A DNA stretch of 5,007 nucleotides from Oscillospiraceae bacterium. GTDB taxonomy: Bacteria > Bacillota_A > Clostridia > Oscillospirales > Ruminococcaceae. Made by a program: the position numbers and the translations under genes. Positions 1 to 4,440 of this stretch are shown piece by piece (the first letter of the stretch is position 1; each line of letters opens with the position of its first letter). The stretch spans positions 1 to 5,007 of the forward strand of contig JAFSHE010000047.1 of the NCBI GenBank assembly GCA_017440445.1, given 5' to 3'. Below the pieces are notes generated by a model. It was not told where the DNA came from and did no database searches. It saw only the letters and a list, made by a program, of their open reading frames with translations.

Positions 1-561
1 CATTACATTCGCACTTCTGTGTTGACTGAAATTCTGTTGTCAGAGCTTAATAAGATATGTTTGCTTGTAAAAGAGCGTGAGGACGAGTTTTTGAAGATAG
101 CCGCAGAACACTCCACGCAAAGAATAAGTTCTGATCTGAAAGCCGCAAAGAAAAAGCTCACACAAACCGATAAAAGGATTGCAGAGCTTGACAGACTATT
201 TGTTCGACTGTACGAGGACAATGTTGCGGGGAAGATTTCGGACGAGCGTTTTGAAAAGATGTCTGCTAATTACGAAACAGAGCAAAAAGAACTGAAAAAG
301 CTTTCCGAGGAGCTCAATACAGCAATTCAGGAGACCGAACAACAAACAGCTGATACGGAGCAATTTATCAAGGCTGTAAGAAAGTATACCGAGATTACAG
401 AGCTCACGCCCGAAATAATGCATGAGTTGATTGAGAAAATTGTAGTTCACGCTCCCGACAAGTCAAGCGGAAAGCGTACACAGCAGATTGATATTTACTA
501 CCGTTTCAATGTGGCGGTAAGCTCGGCTACTGTCACTAGGGCAAAGAGAAAAACTGCGTGA
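1..561 (+). CDS. Large serine recombinase, C-terminal part (5' end outside window)
   Basis: Site-specific DNA recombinase of the large serine (resolvase/TndX-like) type, which cuts and rejoins DNA to move an integrated element. Only the last 186 residues are visible. The frame is open from base 1, so the GTG at 19 is not the start; the catalytic domain lies upstream of the window. The opening HYIRTSVL is the typical exit from the recombinase zinc-ribbon domain. It is followed by a long charged coiled-coil-like stretch (about residues 20-125) with LYEDNVAGKISDERF near residue 70. The end is a DUF4368-like domain (about 126-175) marked by ITELTPEIMHELIEKIVVH and QQIDIYYRF. The TGA stop lies inside a terminator stem. 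Codons look A+T-richer than in the genes to the right: hand counts on single 60-base lines gave 28/60 G+C here and 36/60 in the TtcA-like gene, consistent with mobile origin. The family assignment is firm; the kind of element carrying it is not visible. Confidence 0.92.
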   Translation, partial: HYIRTSVLTEILLSELNKICLLVKEREDEFLKIAAEHSTQRISSDLKAAKKKLTQTDKRIAELDRLFVRLYEDNVAGKISDERFEKMSANYETEQKELKKLSEELNTAIQETEQQTADTEQFIKAVRKYTEITELTPEIMHELIEKIVVHAPDKSSGKRTQQIDIYYRFNVAVSSATVTRAKRKTA

Positions 562-576
562 TTAAACGCAGTTTTT
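549..576. terminator. Rho-independent terminator, symmetrical, overlapping the recombinase stop
   Basis: An 11-bp perfect stem (549-559 with 566-576) encloses a 6-base loop, gattaa. The stem starts with five A and ends with five T, so both strands read as a G+C stem followed by a T-run. It can therefore stop the recombinase transcript and also minus-strand transcripts arriving from the GNAT cluster. The recombinase stop codon (559-561) is inside the structure. Confidence 0.85.
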
Positions 577-659
577 CGAAATGGGTTATTTTTTCTGTTG
601 GACAGTTCCCATAAAGACCGCCGTTTTTGTCTGCCCCGCAGACCATACGAAACGCACCC
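562..659. other. Gene-free stretch between terminator and repeat array; possible element junction
   Basis: No coding sequence is supported here. It holds a small perfect hairpin, GTCTGC-ccc-GCAGAC (629-643), with no T-run after it on either strand. The bases from about 637 to 659 weakly resemble the spacer called A in the neighbouring array (cgcaga, atacg, cgcac in the same order), so they may be a decayed array unit. If the recombinase belongs to an integrated element, its right-hand junction would be expected in or near this stretch. No duplicated core can be recognised without the left end. Confidence 0.4.
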
Positions 660-825
660 GTAGGGGCGACCTGTGGTCGCCCGCAGATACGGACACACAA
701 AAAACATCCGCACAAACGTAGGGGCGACCCTGCATTCGCCCGCAGATACGGACGCACAAAAAACATCCGCACAAAACGTAGGGGCGACCCTGCGTTCGCC
801 CGTCTGAAACGACATCAGCAATAAA

Positions 826-849
826 CGGGCGGTCACAGACCGCCCCTAC
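826..849 (-). repeat. Inverted variant palindrome, copy 1
   Basis: Read on the minus strand, this unit is the same palindrome but with stem gggcggtc/gaccgccc in place of gggcgacc/ggtcgccc. Two base pairs differ and both stay paired (A-T to G-C, C-G to T-A). It is identical to the copy at 984-1007. Confidence 0.85.
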
Positions 850-936
850 ATCGCTCGCAGAAAAACATGTGCAGGAATGTAGGGGCGAACAGCGTTCACC
901 CGCAGATACGGACGCACAAAAAACATCCGCACAAAC

Positions 937-1007
937 GTAGGGGCGACCTGTGGTCGCCCGTCTGAAACGGCATCAGCAATAAACGGGCGGTCACAGACCG
1001 CCCCTAC
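937..1007. repeat. B cassette: direct palindrome, 23-base spacer, inverted palindrome
   Basis: The direct unit 937-960 and the inverted unit 984-1007 flank spacer B (961-983). Besides folding separately, the two units can pair with each other along all 24 positions, with two mismatches and two G-U pairs when read as plus-strand RNA. That gives one long hairpin with a 23-base loop. The layout (24-bp terminal inverted repeats around a short core, 71 bp in all) is MITE-like. A second, slightly diverged cassette lies at 778-849. Confidence 0.7.
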
Positions 1008-1036
1008 ATCGCTCACAGAAAAACATACGCAGGAAT

Positions 1037-1060
1037 GTAGGGGCGACCTGTGGTCGCCCG
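1037..1060. repeat. Last palindrome of the array, abutting the GNAT stop codon
   Basis: This perfect copy (8-bp stem, TGT loop) ends at base 1060, directly next to the GNAT stop codon at 1061-1063. In the GNAT transcript the hairpin would begin immediately after the stop codon. It has no following T-run, so it is more likely a 3'-end stabilising or attenuating structure than an intrinsic terminator. Confidence 0.75.
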
Positions 1061-1582
1061 TTATTTTATGTTTATCAGCTCGTAAAGCAGCTCTGTGCGC
1101 TCCTCGGGGCTGCTGCGGTTGTATCTTCCGCCCCACGAATCCGCAAAGCGCATGCCAAGCTTCTCCATCACCCGTGCGGAGGCGGTGTTCTCGCTGTCGC
1201 AGTGTGCGATGAATCTCCTTACATCGGGATGTCCTGCCCACTCGGCAAGCACTGCGCCCGCCGCCTCGGTGGCGTAGCCGCAGCCGTGATACCGTCTGTC
1301 GAATATCCAGCCGAATTCCCACAGACCCTCCCCCTCACGGTAGATGCCCACCGCACCGATGTGTACTCCCGCAAGCAGCACCGCAAATTCGCAGTAATCG
1401 GGGTCGGGAGAAGCCCACTGCCGCTCGCAGTCAAGCAGGAATTCCAGTGTTTCCTCCCTGCTGTCAACGGGCAGGAATTTCATAAGCCGTGTGTTCTCCA
1501 CGTCCGAGGAGTAGGCATAAGTAGTATCAAGATGCTCCCGTCCCAGCGGGACAAGGGTCAGACGTTGTGTTTTAAGCTCCAT
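1061..1582 (-). CDS. GNAT-family N-acetyltransferase (RimJ/RimL-like)
   Basis: Predicted 173-residue cytoplasmic acetyltransferase that transfers acetyl from acetyl-CoA to an amine; the substrate cannot be read from sequence. The N-terminal MELKTQRLTLVPL is typical of Acetyltransf_3/RimJ-like proteins. The acetyl-CoA pyrophosphate loop is R97-Y-H-G100-C-G102-Y-A-T-E-A, preceded by the beta-strand pair FAVLLAGVHIGAVGIY (67-81). The helix NTASARVMEKLGM (132-144) is the usual C-terminal motif. Length is normal for the family. The frame stays open upstream, but the ATG at 1580-1582 is preceded by AAAAGGAG (1587-1594, 4 bases away) and starts exactly where family homology starts. It is the last gene of a minus-strand cluster, 17 bp after the HEXXH gene. 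It could acetylate a small molecule, a ribosomal protein or an antibiotic; neighbourhood with a tRNA-modifying enzyme only hints at a translation-related role. Confidence 0.9.
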   Translation of the reverse strand: MELKTQRLTLVPLGREHLDTTYAYSSDVENTRLMKFLPVDSREETLEFLLDCERQWASPDPDYCEFAVLLAGVHIGAVGIYREGEGLWEFGWIFDRRYHGCGYATEAAGAVLAEWAGHPDVRRFIAHCDSENTASARVMEKLGMRFADSWGGRYNRSSPEERTELLYELINIK

Positions 1583-1599
1583 AATGCTCCTTTTAAAAA

Positions 1600-2013
1600 C
1601 TATTCGGGGACATCCCCGCCTGTAAGCCTTTTCCCGAGGAAATTCGCCCAGCGCTCGGTGTAAAGGCGGTAGTAGGAGATGTGCTTTCTCTGCCGCAGCC
1701 GTGAGAACACGGGAATTCCCGCCCACAGCAGCGAGGGCAGCCCGATAACGATAAGATACAGTGGTCCCAGTATCAGCGACTGAACGGTGTGACCGTACTC
1801 GTGGGTGAGTATCATGCGCCCGTAGCGGGACGGATGCCTGTCCGACAGGAAGATGAACATCCCGAGGGAAACACTGCCCCTGTACCTCCATTTTGTCACC
1901 ACCGCCCCACGGAACAGCCTGCGCTCACCGTGGACGAACAGCAGCAATACAGCTCCCGCAAGGCTCTGCACTGCGCCCCACGTACACTGACAGAGGATAT
2001 ACAGTGCGGTCAT
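1600..2013 (-). CDS. Small membrane protein with HEXXH zinc-protease-like motif
   Basis: I do not recognise a named gene. The 137-residue product has a hydrophobic N-terminal segment (about 3-27), a central region, then H71-E-Y-G-H75, the HEXXH signature of zinc metallopeptidases. A second hydrophobic segment follows at once (about 79-103, with GPLYLIVIGLPSLLWAG). The polar C-terminus contains YTERWANFLG (118-127), where E120 could supply a third zinc ligand (inference). Similar small HEXGH proteins with a GPLY...GLPS segment occur in Firmicutes and Bacteroidetes as hypothetical proteins (from memory). Peptidase activity is unproven; it could be a zinc-binding membrane protein only. The start at 2011-2013 is fixed by AAGGAGGAG just upstream and overlaps the TtcA-like stop as ATGA, so translation is probably coupled. 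A 48-codon upstream extension in the same frame is just the shadow of the TtcA-like gene. Confidence 0.82.
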   Translation of the reverse strand: MTALYILCQCTWGAVQSLAGAVLLLFVHGERRLFRGAVVTKWRYRGSVSLGMFIFLSDRHPSRYGRMILTHEYGHTVQSLILGPLYLIVIGLPSLLWAGIPVFSRLRQRKHISYYRLYTERWANFLGKRLTGGDVPE

Positions 2014-2738
2014 TTCTCCTCCTTGTAGCCCCAGCGGTCGATGTTCGCCTTTCGCATAGCGCCGAAGATGCGCTGCTTGATGCCCTTGTCGTTCCGCTCC
2101 ATCTCCGCAAGCATTTCCTTTGTGGACTGGCGGGTGGTGTTCTTGTCGGCGGGGCATTTCGACCGTACTATCTCAAAGCCGTTCCTGCGGGCGCAGGAGC
2201 TTACCGCATATTCGGGCGCAAAGACCAGCGGCCTTATCATGGTGATATCCTTACGGGAGAGGTAGGATATCGGCGCAAAGCAGCCGATGCGCCCCTCCTT
2301 GTAGAGGTTCATCATGAATGTTTCAATTGCGTCGTCGTTGTTGTGACCGAGTGCTATCTTGTTGCAGCCAAACTGCTTTGCTGCGTCATGAAGCGCACCA
2401 CGGCGCATCTTAGCGCACAGGGAGCATGGACTCTGCTCCTTACGGATATCGAAAACTATCTCCGCAATATCCGTGCGGATAAGGTGGAATTCCACGCCCA
2501 GACTGTCGCACAGCCGTGAAACAGCGGAATAATCACCGTCCTCCCCGCCGAAGCGAGGGTCGAGCGTGATAGCCACAAGCTCGTATTTCTTCTCGTAAAA
2601 GCGGCGCATATGGGCAAGTCCCGCAAGCAGCACAAGGCTGTCCTTGCCGCCCGAAACTCCCACAGCTATCCTGTCGCCGTCCTCTATCAGGTCGAATTCC
2701 TGACACGCACGGCGGATGTAGCCAAGTATCTTCTGCAT
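2010..2738 (-). CDS. TtcA-like tRNA 2-thiocytidine synthetase family protein
   Basis: Predicted 242-residue PP-loop ATPase that activates a tRNA base by adenylation so that sulfur can be inserted; TtcA makes 2-thiocytidine at tRNA position 32. The PP-loop SGGKDS is at 29-34. C105 and C108 (PCSLC) plus C195 (KCPAD) are positioned like the three cysteines that hold the 4Fe-4S cluster in TtcA. LGHNNDDAIET (130-140) matches the conserved GHxxDD segment. The C-terminal cysteine motif is CPADKNT, not the CPxC of the E. coli protein, as I recall for Clostridia members. It is shorter than E. coli TtcA (about 311 residues), so the exact tRNA target is uncertain and no symbol is given. The start at 2736-2738 has GGAG (2747-2750) eight bases upstream. 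It is first in the cluster with the HEXXH and GNAT genes. Confidence 0.88.
   Translation of the reverse strand: MQKILGYIRRACQEFDLIEDGDRIAVGVSGGKDSLVLLAGLAHMRRFYEKKYELVAITLDPRFGGEDGDYSAVSRLCDSLGVEFHLIRTDIAEIVFDIRKEQSPCSLCAKMRRGALHDAAKQFGCNKIALGHNNDDAIETFMMNLYKEGRIGCFAPISYLSRKDITMIRPLVFAPEYAVSSCARRNGFEIVRSKCPADKNTTRQSTKEMLAEMERNDKGIKQRIFGAMRKANIDRWGYKEEK
2016..2024 (-). promoter_or_regulatory. Shine-Dalgarno site fixing the start of the HEXXH gene
   Basis: AAGGAGGAG on the minus strand ends two bases before the ATG at 2011-2013; its core AGGAGG is four bases away. It lies inside the last codons of the TtcA-like gene. It decides the start against a longer open frame reaching back to 2157. Confidence 0.75.
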
Positions 2739-2906
2739 TTATCGTACTCCAAAAAAACTGATTATTAATAATTTCGGTATCCGATCCCGTCGGGTCATTG
2801 TAATAACGACTTCGCCGTGACGTATAGCAAGATCATCATGCTGTCGCCTGCAAATACGACAGCAATTGAGATAGCGACCGCAGGGCGCACCGAAATTCCT
2901 CATTCC
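2739..2906. other. Leader/intergenic region before the TtcA-like gene, with inverted repeats
   Basis: 168 bp between the HprK-like stop and the TtcA-like start. It holds a perfect AT palindrome ATTATTAATAAT (2761-2772). It also holds an 8-bp inverted repeat, TGCTGTCG/CGACAGCA (2839-2846 and 2857-2864), with a 10-base loop and no T-run on either strand. A 9-bp inverted pair, aatttcggt (2770-2778) and accgaaatt (2889-2897), lies further apart. TACAAT at 2797-2802 on the minus strand could be a -10 box, but I see no good -35 at proper spacing. No convincing terminator separates the two minus-strand units, so read-through is possible. Confidence 0.5.
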
Positions 2907-2925
2907 TCATTCCTGATTCCTCATT
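2895..2925. repeat. 7-bp tandem repeat (attcctc, about 4.4 copies)
   Basis: Four units, attcctc, attcctc, attcctg and attcctc, are followed by a partial att. The array overlaps the 3' end of the HprK-like gene: on the minus strand the repeat supplies its last codons and the TGA stop. Such GGAATGA strings are common intergenic low-complexity sequence in related genomes (recollection, not checked). Confidence 0.8.
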
Positions 2926-3608
2926 GTTTCGTAAGCCATCTGTGCCGCCTCGGTGGAGATATTGCAGCCCATCCTCCATACGGGGGTCTGCGAAAGCACC
3001 TTATCCACAAGCTCCAGAAGCCGTGACATGGCATTAGGAAACGGCGGGCGGATGGTCTGGTCGAGCAGTGCGAATACCGCCTCGCTCTCATCGCAGCGGC
3101 GGATGTGATTTTTCTCGCTGCGCTCCAGTATGCATATCCCCTGTACAGGCACGCCCACATTGATGTTAAGGTCGGATTTGCCGCTCCAGGGAGTGCCGTA
3201 GGCTATCGCTCTGCCATCCTTTATGCATATAGCGGGCTTGTCGTCGTTGATTATCCTTGCACGTTGGAAACGCTCTGTCCACAGCGAGGTGTGCGTGGAT
3301 TTTCCCGTGCCGCTTGGTGCGGAGAAAAGATACGCCCTGCCGTCCAGCTCCACAGCGGAGGAGTGCAGCATAAACCCGCCGTATTTCAGCAGCAGGCTGT
3401 AAAAGCTGTGAGCGGAGGCTATCACCTCGCACTCGTCCTCGGAAAGCAGCGGGTTGCTCTCACGGAGCGCCGCATACATTTTTTCGCTGCGAGGCAGCAC
3501 CATGTCGGGAGTGCCGTCCGACAGGTATTTTTCCGCACGGGAGAGCATGGTAGGCTCACGGAAGCCGCACTGCACCTTCATCCCGCAGATATCGTATATC
3601 CTCTCCAT
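2907..3608 (-). CDS. HPr kinase/PEPCK-fold P-loop protein (HprK-like)
   Basis: Predicted 233-residue cytoplasmic nucleotide-binding protein related to the C-terminal kinase domain of HPr kinase/phosphorylase and ATP-dependent PEP carboxykinase. LHSSAVELDGRAYLF (81-95) leads into a Walker A loop, APSGTGKST (97-105), then THTSLW. N121-D-D-K-P-A-I resembles the acidic DD segment of HprK, and GTPWSGK (138-144) is typical of this subfamily. It lacks the N-terminal domain of true HprK (about 310 residues), so carbon-catabolite control of HPr is not implied. Relatives are known near peptide-modification clusters (from memory), but no PqqD or peptide-maturation gene is visible here. Its ATG overlaps the lipoprotein stop (TAATG) and has no clear Shine-Dalgarno site, so translation probably depends on reinitiation. 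The final MRNQE and stop come from a 7-bp tandem repeat. The fold is confident; the substrate is unknown. Confidence 0.85.
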   Translation of the reverse strand: MERIYDICGMKVQCGFREPTMLSRAEKYLSDGTPDMVLPRSEKMYAALRESNPLLSEDECEVIASAHSFYSLLLKYGGFMLHSSAVELDGRAYLFSAPSGTGKSTHTSLWTERFQRARIINDDKPAICIKDGRAIAYGTPWSGKSDLNINVGVPVQGICILERSEKNHIRRCDESEAVFALLDQTIRPPFPNAMSRLLELVDKVLSQTPVWRMGCNISTEAAQMAYETMRNQE

Positions 3609-4198
3609 TACCAGACAATCTCGAAATCGCCCCAGTCAAGGTCGTCGTCCTCGGGAGCGTCCTCCACCACAAGGTTGCCTATGGTGCTCTGCTCAGGCTG
3701 TGAGGGTTCTTCTTCTGGTTCTTCCTCGGGCTGATAAGGTACTGTTTCGGATGACTCCTCGGACTGTTCGGGAGCTTCCTCGGGTTCGTCCTCGGGCTGT
3801 TCCGCAGGCTGCTCTGACGGCTCGGGTTCTTTCTCTGTCTGAGCAGGCACTGTTTCGGGTTCTTCCTCAGGCTCTGCGCTTTCCTCGGGAACGAATGTTT
3901 CGTCAGGCTGAACAGCTTCTGTTTCGGGGGCTTCCTCGGGCTGTTCCTCGGGGAGTTCGGGCTGTTCAACAGGCTGCTCCGCAGGCTGTTCCGCTGTGGT
4001 GGTCTGCGAGGTCGTTGAGCTGTCGGTACTTTCTGTGTTCTCTGCGCTGTCCTCGCTGCTTACGCTGTCAGTGCTTTCAACGCTCTCAACAGGAGCGCTG
4101 TTTATCTCAGAGGAGCTGTCCTCCGTCTTTTCCCCGCCGCAGGCTGTGAGGGATATCATCATCGCCACACAAAGAGCGAGTGCTGAAATTCTTTTCAT
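3608..4198 (-). CDS. Acidic, disordered Pro/Glu-rich lipoprotein
   Basis: Predicted 196-residue surface lipoprotein of unknown function. The signal peptide begins MKR, has a hydrophobic core, and ends in the lipobox LTAC with the lipidated cysteine at C20, followed by GG. Residues about 27-68 are Ser/Thr/Glu/Asp-rich. Residues about 69-170 are low-complexity Pro/Glu/Gln (EQP, EEP, EEAPE repeats). The last 26 residues (STIGNLVVED to DFEIVW) are not repetitive and carry three aromatic residues within the last eight. No folded domain is visible, so it looks like an anchored flexible stalk presenting a C-terminal peptide. An upstream in-frame ATG at 4202-4204 directly abuts AGGAGG and is rejected; the ATG at 4196-4198 is six bases from it. 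It is first in a unit with the HprK-like gene (one-base overlap) under the promoter at 4228-4257. Long plus-strand open frames here are shadows of its repeats. Confidence 0.85.
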   Translation of the reverse strand: MKRISALALCVAMMISLTACGGEKTEDSSSEINSAPVESVESTDSVSSEDSAENTESTDSSTTSQTTTAEQPAEQPVEQPELPEEQPEEAPETEAVQPDETFVPEESAEPEEEPETVPAQTEKEPEPSEQPAEQPEDEPEEAPEQSEESSETVPYQPEEEPEEEPSQPEQSTIGNLVVEDAPEDDDLDWGDFEIVW

Positions 4199-4204
4199 AT
4201 CCAT

Positions 4205-4210
4205 CCTCCT
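4205..4210 (-). promoter_or_regulatory. Shine-Dalgarno site deciding the lipoprotein start
   Basis: AGGAGG on the minus strand lies 6 bases before the ATG at 4196-4198 and 0 bases before the ATG at 4202-4204. Spacing supports the inner start, which also places Lys-Arg directly after Met as expected for a signal peptide. Confidence 0.8.
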
Positions 4211-4227
4211 GAAATATATTCTGAGAT

Positions 4228-4257
4228 ATTGTAACACATATTGCGGGGTTTTGTCAA
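4228..4257 (-). promoter_or_regulatory. Sigma-A promoter for the lipoprotein/HprK-like unit
   Basis: On the minus strand a perfect -35 TTGACA (4252-4257) and a -10 TACAAT (4228-4233) are separated by 18 bp, with TG one base before the -10 (extended -10). Transcription would start near 4221, giving a leader of roughly 20 bases that contains the AGGAGG at 4205-4210. Confidence 0.85.
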
Positions 4258-4350
4258 TTGAAAACAGAGGGCATGTAACGGGTACAGCTTTAAGCGGCAG
4301 CGCCTTTTTTGACTTTTCCCCCGAAACGCCGAAAAAGTCCCGAAATCCAC

Positions 4351-4379
4351 TTGATAAAATACGGAATATATGCTAAAAT
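4351..4379 (+). promoter_or_regulatory. Sigma-A promoter for fabV
   Basis: -35 TTGATA (4351-4356), 17-bp spacer, -10 TAAAAT (4374-4379) with TG one base upstream (extended -10). Start expected near 4386, giving a leader of about 55 bases that contains AAGGAGA (4427-4433). The promoter diverges from the lipoprotein promoter, with about 93 bp between the two -35 boxes. An imperfect inverted repeat AAATA/TATTT (4380-4395) covers the expected start and could be an operator; it does not match the FapR consensus I know. Confidence 0.8.
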
Positions 4380-4440
4380 AAATATGTATGTATTTCTAAG
4401 CAAAAGCGCCTTTTCTGCGCATACGGAAGGAGAAAATATC

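Larger units (their letters stand above)
660..1060. repeat. Array of eight GGGGCGACC-type palindromes with ordered spacers
   Basis: Eight copies of a 24-25 bp unit begin with gtaggggcg and end with cgcccg. Direct copies are at 660-683, 718-742, 778-802, 879-902, 937-960 and 1037-1060; inverted copies are at 826-849 and 984-1007. The best copies form an 8-bp stem with a 3-base loop (gggcgacc-tgt-ggtcgccc). Three spacer kinds recur: A (684-717, 743-777, 903-936), B (803-825, 961-983) and C (850-878, 1008-1036). The order is A, A, B, C, A, B, C, so the array is a tandem higher-order repeat of about 160 bp (718 to 879 to 1037) plus one extra A unit. B copies differ at one base of 23 and C copies at three of 29. 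Short open frames across it are artefacts of stop-poor, G+C-rich repeats. It resembles REP/MITE-type intergenic palindromes seen in Clostridia; that comparison is from memory. Confidence 0.9.

Noticed and set aside
660..1060. CRISPR-like pattern of 24-25 bp repeats with 23-35 bp spacers
   Set aside because: Spacers recur in only three kinds, repeats occur in both orientations, and no cas gene is visible. CRISPR spacers are unique and repeats share one orientation.
1583..1891. N-terminal extension of the GNAT protein to 276 residues
   Set aside because: The extension overlaps the HEXXH gene in another frame and has no family similarity. A ribosome site directs the start at 1582.
2014..2157. 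N-terminal extension of the HEXXH protein by 48 residues
   Set aside because: It lies wholly within the TtcA-like gene in another frame, and the strong AAGGAGGAG site and hydrophobic start favour 2013.
1202..2519. Plus-strand open frames opposite the GNAT, HEXXH and TtcA-like genes
   Set aside because: Antisense to well-supported genes with conserved motifs, and their translations show no domain.
2797..2825. Promoter for the TtcA-like gene at TACAAT (2797-2802)
   Set aside because: No acceptable -35 hexamer at 16-19 bp spacing; kept only as a remark in the intergenic entry.
2839..2864. Intrinsic terminator after the HprK-like gene
   Set aside because: The 8-bp stem has a 10-base loop and no T-run on the relevant strand.
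3105..4149. Long plus-strand open frames (3105-3734 and 3454-4149)
   Set aside because: They are antisense shadows of the HprK-like and lipoprotein genes. The long opening comes from the repetitive Pro/Glu codons; no ribosome site or recognisable domain.
4405..4421. Riboswitch or attenuator in the fabV leader
   Set aside because: Only a 4-bp GCGC stem is visible in a leader of about 55 bases; too small for a known aptamer and no terminator stem.
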